From: Bacillota bacterium
GTDB taxonomy: Bacteria; Bacillota; UBA4882; UBA8346
Assembly (NCBI GenBank): GCA_023435225.1
Contig: JAEYRX010000100.1
Span: forward strand, 52,064-116,063
Direction: 5' to 3'
Length of the DNA: 64,000 bases
A program made the translations under genes and the position numbers. Of the stretch, positions 1 through 8,978 are shown in pieces. The notes under the pieces are model-generated. The model was not told the DNA's origin. It made no database searches and saw only the letters and a list, made by a program, of their open reading frames with translations. The first letter of the stretch is position 1. Each line of letters begins with the position of its first letter.

Positions 1-494
1 TCTATTTATCTTTATTATTTCCTTTGAATTCAAAATTATTATTACATTTATTCTTTAGATCACAAATCTCATTTTCCGTTAATCTCCGTTAAAATCCGAC
101 ACAAAAAACAAAAGACGATCTCCCCGACCGTCTCCTTATTTCTCTATCCCATCAAGCACTATTTCGCTCCTCAAGCCGGTTTCATTCCGATTATAGGTTA
201 ACATATCATTTCTCCAGGTAATTATCAGTCAATCATTACCAAAATTATAACCTTTTACCGAATTCCTGTCAACCAACCACCCCCTACTTTCCTTCCATCT
301 TCCCAAAACAAAAATTCGACATTTTTCGACACATTTGTCGAATAATATAATAATTTCCCGATAATGATTCAAATCAAACAATTATAACAATATCTCACTT
401 AACAGTACAAATAAAAAATTATGCAAATTATTAAAATTTTTTGCCAAAAAAGCAGGATTTTATTTTCCATTTTCCGAATACTACCAAAAATTAA
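1..494. other. AT-rich non-coding stretch
   Basis: No reading frame here looks like a gene on either strand. The sequence is AT-rich. One short perfect hairpin is visible at 325-342 (7-bp arms around TTCGACA, 4-nt loop). I see no RNA gene or clear promoter. The region leads into a repeat-bounded insert that starts near 495. Confidence 0.5.
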
Positions 495-784
495 CCGCCT
501 CACCCGCCAGATCACTGGGCGGACCTAGTAATAATGTGCCACGCCCCTCTCCATGCATTACTGTTTATTATTTATGATTTGGAGAGGGGCAAGTTGATTG
601 ATTTTAGGTTATTGTTTTCCTTTAAATAACAGTAAAAATAGAACTCTATATAAGAAAAACAACCAAATCCAATATATCGACTTTCCCCTCTCCTAAATAA
701 ACAAAAATGGCTCTAATTCAAAGGAGAGGGGAGCAGCTTTCAAGGTAACATCAAGCAATCAAAGTAACTGGCGGGGTGAGGCGG
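495..784. mobile_element. MITE-like insert bounded by inverted repeats
   Basis: The ends are near-perfect inverted repeats: CCGCCTCACCCGCCAG at 495-510 and its complement with one extra G at 768-784. Inside lie two further hairpins whose arms share the core CCCCTCTCC: 543-553 with 580-590, and 684-693 with 722-731. No transposase is encoded. The right end runs directly into an open frame that lacks a start codon, so the insert appears to have removed that gene's 5' part. Calling it a non-autonomous mobile element is inference from structure. Confidence 0.4.
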
Positions 785-1065
785 AGATCCTGCCCAGCGT
801 CTTTAATGCCGAAGAGTTTAACAAAGATTACACCCTCGCCAAAAGTCTATCCCCGATTGTCAATATGTCCGGCGAATTGTCCAGGGGTCTGGAACGGACC
901 AATATCGCCGTTAACAGCGATCTGCTGACTGTAGCTTTGGAAGTGTACTCCATAACCAAAATAAACCGCGACCGCGTCCCCGGTTTAAGCGCCATCGCCG
1001 ACGAAATGGCCGTATTCTTCCAAAAAAGCCGGAAAAGCGCTGCCGCCACTAAAGAAACCGCCTAA
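697..1065 (+). pseudogene. 5'-truncated gene of unknown function
   Basis: The frame is open from 697 to the TAA at 1063-1065, but coding-like composition begins only near 770, at the edge of the inverted-repeat insert. The first ATG is internal (865) and has no Shine-Dalgarno sequence. From about 768 the frame reads as soluble and helix-rich and ends in a Lys/Ala-rich tail. I do not recognise the family. Most likely it is the 3' part of a small gene whose start was lost. An intact 66-residue protein from 865 cannot be excluded. Confidence 0.4.
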
Positions 1066-1099
1066 TGTCAACTCATACCGTAAAATTTGGCCGGTAGAG

Positions 1100-1535
1100 T
1101 GACAACAAGCCGCTCCAAAGTGTGTTCAACCCACTATGGAGCGGCTATAAATTACTCCGGACTGAGAAATTTCCACTATAAATTGATCTTTTCCCGCTCC
1201 GAAGTGTCCCTTATTCACTCCCGAGCGTCCTTCCCCCACTCCCGAGTGATTTTTAACTCATATCAAAAGTGTCCTTGAACACAATCAAGTGTAAATTATA
1301 CAAAACAGAGTGTCCGGACCCCACTCCGGACCGGCAAATTTCCATTCCAAACCGGCAATTTTCCAATAAAAAGTGATTTTTTGTCGCTCCAAAGTCTACC
1401 GGGATCACTTTCAAGCGTCTTTCTCCCACTTCCGAGTGATTTTTAACTCATATCAAAAATCCCTTGAACATAACCGAATATAAATCATCCGAAACGGAGC
1501 GGTCGGGCCACGCTCCGGACCGGCATTTTATCAAT
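1100..1535. repeat. Diverged tandem repeat, non-coding
   Basis: Two units of about 150 bp (about 1191-1343 and 1378-1533) align with scattered substitutions. Both carry CGCTCC near the start, then CCGAGTGATTTTTAACTCAT, then CTCCGGACCGGCA near the end. A third partial unit with GCCGCTCCAAAGTG and ACTCCGGACTGA lies at about 1110-1165. No plausible protein is encoded. The repeated GTGTCC, CACTCC and CCGG blocks recall multi-repeat transposon ends, but no transposase is visible. Confidence 0.5.
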
Positions 1536-1673
1536 AACGGGTAAAAAAAGATCCGCCTTTTTATGTAGACAAAATACATCTTTAGTCCGATTCATCATGC
1601 CCCCCCGATTGCTAAAATATTAATTGAATAAAGCATATTTTAATTATGCTTGAAATTTAGGGAGGTTAGTCAA

Positions 1674-2603
1674 ATGAAAAATCCAAACTTCAAGGAGTTT
1701 TGCCGTTTTAGCTTCAAGATAATGATTGCACATACCATAACATACTTAGTTTTTGGTCTGATTATGTCTCATCTGTTTGATTATGAAAAATTATTCACCA
1801 TCGACATCATCAAAAACTATATGCGCCCATTCGGGTCGGAGTACATCTTGGCCGGTCCGTTTTTACAGCCGGTGCGGGGCCTTTTGTTTGCAATAGGCCT
1901 GTGGCCGGTGCGGGAACTGTTCTTTAAAATGAAAAACGGCTGGTTGCCGATCTGGGGGCTATTAGTGATTTTCGGAATTTTCAATACCCCGGCGGCCGCG
2001 CCTTGTTCCATTGAAGGCGTTATTTACAGCCGGCTGCCTCTCTGGTACCACTTGCTCGGCTTACCGGAGATTATCTTGCAAACCCTAGCGTTTTCAGTCG
2101 GGTCCTATTTTTGGTGCCGTAAAGACCTGTTACCGGCTGAAGAAAAGAAGAGTTCCCGGTTGAAAACGGTATTCGCGAGATTGCTGGAGGCGGTATCACT
2201 TAGTTGTTTCGCCTATATCGGCTATGCGGCCGGATCGATAGTCAATCTCTTTCTCTCCGGAATGACCCTTAACTTCGGGAATCAATCCAAGGAAGTAATA
2301 GTCGGCAACAGCGTCAATATAACAGCCGCCGGGAGTAATATCGCCATCCAATTAATGTTTGTGGTAGCGTTTGTAGCAAATGTAATACTGGTTTACTACC
2401 TAAAAAGGGTTACCCCCAAAAAACCTTTCCGGTTTTGGCAGCTTTTCTTAATCTGTTATGTGGTGGATACGATAGTTCCATTTATTTATCAAGTCATATT
2501 TCTGGGAATACCTCCGTTACATCAGGCTTTGTTCCTCGGATTGCTGCCGGGGTTGATTATAGCCGGAGGGGTGAAGGAGAAAAACATCTCCACCCAGCCC
2601 TAA
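1674..2603 (+). CDS. Multi-pass membrane protein, unknown function
   Basis: This is a 309-residue, strongly hydrophobic protein with about seven to eight predicted membrane helices. The first is near residues 15-35 and the last lie in the final 60 residues. I do not recognise the family. The ATG at 1674 is chosen over an in-frame upstream ATG (1650) because GGAGGT sits at 1661-1666. It has no operon partner: repeats lie upstream and downstream. The stop codon lies inside the left arm of the foldback repeat at 2588-2742, so the last residues (STQP) are probably encoded by an inserted repeat and the original C-terminus may differ. Confidence 0.75.
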   Translation: MKNPNFKEFCRFSFKIMIAHTITYLVFGLIMSHLFDYEKLFTIDIIKNYMRPFGSEYILAGPFLQPVRGLLFAIGLWPVRELFFKMKNGWLPIWGLLVIFGIFNTPAAAPCSIEGVIYSRLPLWYHLLGLPEIILQTLAFSVGSYFWCRKDLLPAEEKKSSRLKTVFARLLEAVSLSCFAYIGYAAGSIVNLFLSGMTLNFGNQSKEVIVGNSVNITAAGSNIAIQLMFVVAFVANVILVYYLKRVTPKKPFRFWQLFLICYVVDTIVPFIYQVIFLGIPPLHQALFLGLLPGLIIAGGVKEKNISTQP

Positions 2604-2742
2604 AACGGCTGGGCTAGGTGTATAAAAAGCATTCTAAACCCCCTTCGGGGCTCGGTTAAGGCTTCGAAGCAAAACCCAGCCCGGCTTTGCCGGGGTTGAG
2701 AAGATTTTAAAACCTAGCCCAGCCGTTTCAGGGCTGGGTGGA
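2588..2742. repeat. Foldback repeat, diverged relative of the 226-bp family
   Basis: Outer arms CACCCAGCCCTAAAACGG (from 2590) and its near complement ending at about 2740 enclose two inner hairpins (CCCCCTTCGGGG near 2640 and CCCGGCTTTGCCGGGG near 2680). The architecture, including TTCGAAG at the centre and CTAGGT/ACCTAG next to the arms, matches the core of the elements at 16123-16348 and 23788-24013. It lacks their GGGGCTGTTGCAAAA ends. It may act as a transcript hairpin, and it overlaps the preceding gene's stop codon. Confidence 0.65.
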
Positions 2743-2893
2743 CAAAATGGACATACATTGCTTTTTCCTTTTTTTACAACGATAACCTGATGACATTGGG
2801 TTTTAACCAGCGGCGGGCCGAATCCGGCTAATCCGTGTAAATCCTGTCTAATAATTTTCTTATAACTTTTGAGACAGCCCCTTTATATTTACA

Positions 2894-4444
2894 TCAATTC
2901 CCGGCTTCCTTCTTTTCGCTCGCCAACCATCTATCCATCTGCTTTTGAACTTCGGCCACAATTTTCCCGACTCCCTGGCTTTTTTGTTCGGTAATATAAG
3001 CATCGATATCACTGGGTTTGAACAGACCGGAATAAATATTCTGATCAACTGTATAAAAAGAAGCTCGTCTAAAGTAAACCGGCTTTTCTAAAGAGCCGTA
3101 ATCCGGGGTAAATCCCATATGCGGCGGATACTTCGTCAGGGTTTCAATTTTATTGAGATATTCCTTTTTCAAGTCTCCCGCTTCCAAGTAATCCGGACGT
3201 TCAAACTCGATATTTTCCAGCGGCCACCGCCAGGGCCAATTGTAATAAGCTCGCGCCTGATTCATGCTTTCCGGTATGGAAACGGCTTCGCCTTCCAACT
3301 GATAGTGTTTTCCTTTTACTCCGTACATTAAAGCATCGTAATTTTCTTGCTTGGACTGGAGCCAATTGATAAACATCAAGGTCCGTTCGGCGTTTTTGGA
3401 GCGTGGGCTGATAATCATAGCGCCGATTAACGGTGAATTCCTTTCAGCTATCCTTTCGGGGTATAATGGATAAGCCTTATATTTCCAACTGATATCTTTA
3501 CTTTTTAGAACGGAATTAGCCCTAATTTCCATATCCAACGGGGCGATAAAGGAGGCAAATCTACCCGTGGAAATAACGGTGTCATCAAGCTGTCCCACAT
3601 AAAGGTCCTTTAATAAATAACCTTTATTCATCCATTTTTGAATTGTTTCAATTCCCCGGCGATATTCGGGCGCTTGTTCCCAGGGGATAATCCGCATCTT
3701 GGGATCATCTCTTTTATAAACCAGACCAAGCCAGTAATTCAATACAACATAACCGTTTGCTTCAGCAAATAATCCTATCGATGTTTCATAATATATCATC
3801 GGGGTTATCCCGGGTTCGTTCTCTTTAATTGTCTGTAAATAAACTTCGTAATCAGCATAACTTTTGATCTCCGGAATATGATACTTTTTCATATAATCTT
3901 CCCGTACTATGGCGCAACGCATTTGAGTCGACGGCAGACGTTGCGTGACGGCATAAACTTTCTTGTTTATTGAGGCCACGGCAATTTCCCGCCGGCTGAA
4001 TCCCCGATAATAATTAGGCGCATAGAGGGGGTAAAGCTTGGTTATATCCTTGGCCATTCCCTCTTTGACGATGGCCCTTAAATCTTTAAGAAAACTACTG
4101 GAATAATAATAAGCATCACAAGGCGTATCCGAAGCGATTATACTTTTCATTTGATTTAAATATGATTCGCGATTTCCCGCGATAAACTTGAAATCCACTT
4201 TGATATTCAGGTCTTTTTTGGCCTTCTGTTCCAACTGGTCCAATACTTCCCGGGTCACCAGCGGTTCTTCGCCGGAGAAATACAAAGTAAGCTTGGCTTC
4301 GGATAATTTTTTAGCGCTCATTTCATCGTCTTCCAATTTGGATAAGAGATTGGTATTTTGACTGTTAATATATAAAGCGACCAAACCTCCTACCAGGATA
4401 ATTCCGGCTATTAATGCCGCTACCACAATAGTCCGCTTTTTCAT
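2894..4444 (-). CDS. Membrane-anchored extracellular solute-binding protein (family 1-like)
   Basis: The 516-residue protein starts with one N-terminal membrane anchor (about residues 8-28) without a lipobox Cys. A periplasmic-binding fold of the carbohydrate/peptide family 1 type follows. The pattern LTLYFSGEEP, then a QMKSIIASDTPCDAYY-like segment, then YYNWPWRWP and YPPHMGF near the end resembles such receptors. Its ATG overlaps the stop of the upstream ATPase gene (TGATG), so the two are translationally coupled. No sugar-type permeases are nearby. It belongs to an FtsX/TolC export set, where it may act as a ligand sensor or substrate-delivery subunit (inference). Confidence 0.8.
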   Translation of the reverse strand: MKKRTIVVAALIAGIILVGGLVALYINSQNTNLLSKLEDDEMSAKKLSEAKLTLYFSGEEPLVTREVLDQLEQKAKKDLNIKVDFKFIAGNRESYLNQMKSIIASDTPCDAYYYSSSFLKDLRAIVKEGMAKDITKLYPLYAPNYYRGFSRREIAVASINKKVYAVTQRLPSTQMRCAIVREDYMKKYHIPEIKSYADYEVYLQTIKENEPGITPMIYYETSIGLFAEANGYVVLNYWLGLVYKRDDPKMRIIPWEQAPEYRRGIETIQKWMNKGYLLKDLYVGQLDDTVISTGRFASFIAPLDMEIRANSVLKSKDISWKYKAYPLYPERIAERNSPLIGAMIISPRSKNAERTLMFINWLQSKQENYDALMYGVKGKHYQLEGEAVSIPESMNQARAYYNWPWRWPLENIEFERPDYLEAGDLKKEYLNKIETLTKYPPHMGFTPDYGSLEKPVYFRRASFYTVDQNIYSGLFKPSDIDAYITEQKSQGVGKIVAEVQKQMDRWLASEKKEAGN

Positions 4445-5364
4445 CACTTTTTCACACTCTCTTTCTGAATATTATCGGGATTAAATAAAAGTATCCGGTC
4501 GTTTTCCAAAGTAACCCGGATTTTGTTCTTACCCGACATCCCAAGCGCCTCCAGATACTCCCCGGGGATCTGCAGGCGGCCTGCTTTGTCCAGGACCGCT
4601 AGTTCAACATGGGACTCTTCCTCAACAATATCTTTGATCCCCGCCAATTCTTCCATATAAGATTGGCGGATAAATTCACTACTGGTGCGTCCGTCCCTGA
4701 TGGCCACCACCCGGTCGACCTTTCGGGAGAGGTTGCGGTCATGTGTAACAATAATAATGGTTATCCCCAAAGAACGGTTTAAGTCTTTAAAAATATCCAA
4801 TATCAAGTCGGAGGTTTTGCTATCCACCGAACCGGTTGGTTCATCCGCTAATAATATTTTCGGGTTATTGGCTAAAGCAATGGCTATGGCGACCCGCTGT
4901 TGCTCTCCGCCGGATAATTCGCTTAAATGATTGTATTTCCGGTGAGCCAACCCCAACAGATCCAATATTTCCAGCGCCCTTTCCTTCCTCATGGGCCTCC
5001 CGGAGATGATCATCGGCAACTCAACATTTTCCCAGGCGGTTAAATAAGGAATCAGATTACGGGCGTTATTTTGCCATACAAAACCGACAGTCCCCAGTTT
5101 ATATTGTATTAATTGCTTATCGCTGAATTTTAAAAGGTCTTTGCCGTCAACCATCAATCTACCCGCCGAGGGCCGGTCCAGCCCGCCCAACATATTTAAG
5201 AGAGTGGATTTACCGCTGCCGCTATTACCGATGATCGCCATTAACTCGCCTTTTTCAATCGTTAGGTCCAAGCCTTGGAGGGCAACTACTTCGCTTTCCT
5301 TAGTTTGATATATCTTGACCAGGTTTTCGCATTCCACCATCACCGGCCGGGCTTCGTTACTCAT
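4444..5364 (-). CDS. ABC transporter ATPase (LolD/MacB type) with C-terminal AbrB-like domain
   Basis: The first 230 or so residues are a full LolD/FtsE-like ATPase: Walker A GNSGSGKST near residue 46, signature LSGGEQQ near 150, Walker B LLADEPTG, and a switch His in VTHD. About residues 248-295 match a SpoVT/AbrB beta-hairpin fold (LDKAGRLQIPGEYLEALGM, then IRVTLENDRILLF), very like the stand-alone AbrB at 34132 (VDELGRVVIPIELRRTL). The ATG at 5364 overlaps the upstream stop (ATGAGTAA); a GTG at 5376 is possible but poorly spaced from AAAGGA. The domain could dimerise the ATPase or bind DNA. Its function is unknown. Confidence 0.88.
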   Translation of the reverse strand: MSNEARPVMVECENLVKIYQTKESEVVALQGLDLTIEKGELMAIIGNSGSGKSTLLNMLGGLDRPSAGRLMVDGKDLLKFSDKQLIQYKLGTVGFVWQNNARNLIPYLTAWENVELPMIISGRPMRKERALEILDLLGLAHRKYNHLSELSGGEQQRVAIAIALANNPKILLADEPTGSVDSKTSDLILDIFKDLNRSLGITIIIVTHDRNLSRKVDRVVAIRDGRTSSEFIRQSYMEELAGIKDIVEEESHVELAVLDKAGRLQIPGEYLEALGMSGKNKIRVTLENDRILLFNPDNIQKESVKK

Positions 5365-6031
5365 TGACGATTTCACCGTCCTTTAGGGCAAAAACCTCAT
5401 CGGCTACTTCCAGCATCCCCGGATCATGAGTTGTCATTATTACCGTGATTCCTTCCCGATCCACCAATTCTTTAAAAAGTTTAACCACCTGTAATCCCAT
5501 GTGAGTATCCAACTCCGCCGTGGGTTCATCAGCAAAGAGCACTTTCGGTTTATGGGCAATAGCCCTAGCGATTGCCACCCGCTGCTGTTCGCCACCGGAT
5601 AGTTCATGGGGGCGGTGATGCATTCGTTTGGCTAACCCGACCATGTTTAAGCATTCTTCAGCTCGCTCTTTCCTGTTTTGGGGTTCATAACCGGCAACGC
5701 GCAAGCCGAATTCCACATTCTCATAAGCGGACATCATGGAGATCAGCGCCACCGATTGAAAGACAAATCCGATATTAACCCGCCGGAAATCGTCACGATT
5801 AGCCTCCGGCAGCGCAGTCAATTCCAAATCCTCAAAGTAAACCCGTCCCATGGTTGGCAAATCGAGTGTACTTAAGATATTCATCAAAGTAGTCTTCCCC
5901 GACCCGGAACGGCCGGTAAAGAAGGTTAATGCGCCTGGTTTTATAGCCATATTGATATTTTTCACCGCAAAAACGGCATCCTTACCGGTATTAAATTTGC
6001 GGGTAACTTTCTCCGCCCGAATAATAGCCAC
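5357..6031 (-). CDS. ABC transporter ATPase (LolD/MacB/FtsE-like)
   Basis: This 224-residue ATPase has Walker A GRSGSGKT at about 39-46, Q-loop FQSVAL, signature LSGGEQQRVAIARA near 142, Walker B VLFADEPTAELD and a switch His in TTHD. It has the usual size of LolD/MacB-type ATPases that pair with FtsX-like permeases. It lies 16 nt after the FtsX gene and overlaps the second ATPase, so two different ATPases serve a single encoded permease. They may form a heterodimer, since the permease itself has two FtsX-like halves (inference). Confidence 0.9.
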   Translation of the reverse strand: MAIIRAEKVTRKFNTGKDAVFAVKNINMAIKPGALTFFTGRSGSGKTTLMNILSTLDLPTMGRVYFEDLELTALPEANRDDFRRVNIGFVFQSVALISMMSAYENVEFGLRVAGYEPQNRKERAEECLNMVGLAKRMHHRPHELSGGEQQRVAIARAIAHKPKVLFADEPTAELDTHMGLQVVKLFKELVDREGITVIMTTHDPGMLEVADEVFALKDGEIVNE

Positions 6032-6047
6032 TTCAATCCTCCAATTA

Positions 6048-8876
6048 TCAATCTTCTCCCAGTTTCAGAGCTTGAGAGATATTAATTTTAGTAATAATCC
6101 GCCACAACACAAACATGGCCACAATCAACATTAAAGCAAAAATAACATACAAGCGCAGATAATCTCCGGGATAGGAAATTATTCTAAAAGGCGGCACTTG
6201 TTCTTCGGCGCTGTATACCATCTGTAGTAATGGTACAAAAATCCGCCCGGTTATGTTTCCGATAAATATTCCGGCTACAATAGCCGCTCCGGTAATTAAA
6301 AACTGCTCCCAAACCAACATCTTTATAATCTTGGGCAAAGTTAATCCTATGGCTCTAAAAATACCGAATTGCAATACTCTTTTCTTGATCGCCATAATCC
6401 AAAAGATAAGAAACCCGATTATACTAACTATAATTGTTACTATAAAGTTGAGGGTAAGAGCGCCGTTAGTTCCTTGCAACATCGGATCGTTTTTCTGTTT
6501 AATAATTTGTGCGGTGGCATCCGCATCGTAAACCAATTCAATCTTCTTTTTAGCCATATCACGATAAATTTGATTACTGGTGGCGCCCGGTTTTTTCTTT
6601 AACCACACCTGATAAGGTTCCACGGAATGAACTAACTGAATATAGTTGAGATTAGCCACTATAAAGTAAGGGTTAGGCGCGCCGTTGGTTTTTTTGTACG
6701 GATTTAAGGTCGGCCAGTAATCAATAAAAGCATAAATAACCACATTTAATAATTGTTGTTTATCCCAGGAAACAGCCAGCCAATCTCCTTCCTTTAATCC
6801 AAGCGTATCTTTAAAAGCTTTCGATACCAAAACCGCTTGCGGCGAATCGGTCATCAGATTGAGATACTGATACCAATGATAAGGCAGGAGATCATCCCGA
6901 AACCAGGCGGTTTTACCGAACTCATGCGGAATAATCCCTAATAATGATATATCTTGTAAGAAATCATTATCTATATAAACGTTGGCATTATCTATCATTA
7001 AAGCTTTAGTGACTGCTGCTACTCCATCCAAATTGGTATAAGAATCAAACGGCGGTTCAAAATATATTAATTCCTGCGGAGTAGAGGAAGACGGGCCCAT
7101 ACTTACCGGAAGCCGATTGCTTTTCCAATTGCCCTTTACTACAATATCGGCGCCGGTCGCATACCGCACTTTTTCTTCAATATTTTTATTAAGAGTTCTG
7201 GCGGAGTTGGCGCTGAAGATACCGATTGCCAATGTTAAAATAATAAAAAGCATTACATATTGTTCCTGCCCTGAAGTTCTTCCCACCTGAATGAAAGAAG
7301 CGTACGAAACCGGGTCCCATCTTTTCTCTCCCAGCCGGAACACCAAGCGAACAATATAAGGATAGATACGCAAAAACAATAATCCGCCACCGAATAAAAA
7401 TGCGGTAGAAATAAGAAACAATAGCGGATCTATCGTCAGATCAGTTCCTTTAATTCCGCTTATGAACAAAACCTTTTGTTGCCGTTGATAACTAAACAAC
7501 CCATAAAGAGAAATGAGCAGTAGTACTAAATCAAGAAAGTATCGTTCCCAAAAGCTATTTTTACGCTCCCGGGCTTTTTTCTGCTTATACAAAACAATAC
7601 TGGTCCGTGAAGCGTTAAAAGCCGGAATCAACATTGAAATAGAAATGAAACTTATTATCATCAATGCATACATATATACTTGGGGTTTTAAGGAGAGAGG
7701 TAAGGCTGTCCGCTCTACAAACTCCAAAAAACCGTTAGAAGCTCCAAGCAGTTTACAAAGTAATAGACCTAAAAAGGGGCCGATTAACAGAGCTATACTA
7801 CCGATGAGCAGGCTCTCAACCAAATAGATGGTAAAGATAAGCCGGCCACTGCCGCCCCGGCTTTTAATAACCACGATCTCATTACTTTCAAAATCAATTT
7901 TTAATTTAGCTACCATAAATGAGTAAAAACCCAGTAAAATCAAAACCGGAATCTCAAGCACCAAAAGAATTGTTCGCAGTTTCTTTTCTCTTTCGGCATA
8001 TTTCTTGATAATCGATATGGCCGGCAATTTATAACTTATATTAAAATACTGCCCAAACCACTTTTCATGAGCGGCATAAGTTTTTAAAAGAGTTGATATT
8101 TTAGCAAGGCTAACACGATGATAATCATAAGCGTAATACCAGAAAACCGTTTTAATGCTTATTTGCTCATTGATAAGGAATGAAGTCTCCAACAAATTTT
8201 GATCCATCAATATACTTTGATTATATTGATCAATACCTTTAAACCAATATGGATCATGTTCCGTTTTATATTTAAAGATACCTACTATCTTAACCCGAAA
8301 GTTCCCCGATTTCTCATCAGCTTCTGTCATCCCCAATTTAGCTAATTCATAAGTATTGCCCAAAACAAGGTCCAGTACTTTCACTGCTTCTTCCGAGGCA
8401 ATTACCTCATAAGTGGAGTTTGACACCAGGTTGGAGAAGATTCTGCCTTGAGTTATTTTGATATGCTCCCGTAGATTGGATAAAGCAACAATATCAATAA
8501 TACCGGATTCCTGATCCGTACTATTACTATCCGCCGCAAAAGAACCGGCATTAATATATCTGCACCGGGCAAGTATTGGAAGATTGATACTCCCGGATAC
8601 TACTTGGCTGATTTTTTGGTCCAGATAATTTAAGAGATTCTTATCTTTGGGTTCACTTTGCAGATAAGAATTATCATATTCGATTAAATAACCGCCCGGA
8701 AAAATACCCTGGGTCTCCTGGGCCTGCTCCAAATCTTTAGTGAGCATTCTTTGGATAATACCGTCGGTATAAATAGGGATACTGCTAAACATCGCCACGG
8801 TTATTATCGAACCAATGATAATGCAAAGCGTCATCCACTTATTGTTAAGCATTTTCCTCAAGACGATTGAAAACAT
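6048..8876 (-). CDS. FtsX-family ABC permease, large two-half protein
   Basis: The 942-residue protein has an N-terminal anchor (about 15-35), a roughly 270-residue extracellular region, a central block of membrane helices (about 300-520), a second extracellular region and three C-terminal helices with the FtsX-like motif GIFRAIGLTLPKI. This is the MacB/LolCE/FtsX topology in duplicated form. It probably uses the two ATPases encoded just downstream and couples to the adaptor and TolC genes just upstream. GAGG lies seven nucleotides before the ATG. The substrate cannot be read from the sequence. Confidence 0.88.
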   Translation of the reverse strand: MFSIVLRKMLNNKWMTLCIIIGSIITVAMFSSIPIYTDGIIQRMLTKDLEQAQETQGIFPGGYLIEYDNSYLQSEPKDKNLLNYLDQKISQVVSGSINLPILARCRYINAGSFAADSNSTDQESGIIDIVALSNLREHIKITQGRIFSNLVSNSTYEVIASEEAVKVLDLVLGNTYELAKLGMTEADEKSGNFRVKIVGIFKYKTEHDPYWFKGIDQYNQSILMDQNLLETSFLINEQISIKTVFWYYAYDYHRVSLAKISTLLKTYAAHEKWFGQYFNISYKLPAISIIKKYAEREKKLRTILLVLEIPVLILLGFYSFMVAKLKIDFESNEIVVIKSRGGSGRLIFTIYLVESLLIGSIALLIGPFLGLLLCKLLGASNGFLEFVERTALPLSLKPQVYMYALMIISFISISMLIPAFNASRTSIVLYKQKKARERKNSFWERYFLDLVLLLISLYGLFSYQRQQKVLFISGIKGTDLTIDPLLFLISTAFLFGGGLLFLRIYPYIVRLVFRLGEKRWDPVSYASFIQVGRTSGQEQYVMLFIILTLAIGIFSANSARTLNKNIEEKVRYATGADIVVKGNWKSNRLPVSMGPSSSTPQELIYFEPPFDSYTNLDGVAAVTKALMIDNANVYIDNDFLQDISLLGIIPHEFGKTAWFRDDLLPYHWYQYLNLMTDSPQAVLVSKAFKDTLGLKEGDWLAVSWDKQQLLNVVIYAFIDYWPTLNPYKKTNGAPNPYFIVANLNYIQLVHSVEPYQVWLKKKPGATSNQIYRDMAKKKIELVYDADATAQIIKQKNDPMLQGTNGALTLNFIVTIIVSIIGFLIFWIMAIKKRVLQFGIFRAIGLTLPKIIKMLVWEQFLITGAAIVAGIFIGNITGRIFVPLLQMVYSAEEQVPPFRIISYPGDYLRLYVIFALMLIVAMFVLWRIITKINISQALKLGED

Positions 8877-8881
8877 CTCTT

Positions 8882-8960
8882 AACCTCATTAATTGAAATT
8901 CGAAGCCTTTTCTCTGCTCTGTGTCTCTGTGCCTCTGTGGCCTATTAAATAAGACACAGA
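8882..8960. repeat. Dispersed 'CTCTGTG' repeat in an intra-operon gap
   Basis: A gap of about 100 bp between the adaptor and FtsX genes holds TCTGTGTCTCTGTGCCTCTG (from about 8918) and a nearby inverse fragment (GACACAGAG). The same motif recurs near 30422, 49630 and 56111. No gene or terminator is apparent, so the operon may still be co-transcribed across it. Confidence 0.55.
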
Positions 8961-8978
8961 GTTTTTGTAATGGTTCAT

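Noticed and set aside
1087..1278. A 63-residue gene
   Set aside because: The frame is inside a non-coding tandem repeat and does not persist in the second unit.
2894..4444. Sugar-import ABC system
   Set aside because: No MalF/MalG-type permease is nearby; the coupled genes are FtsX-type exporters.
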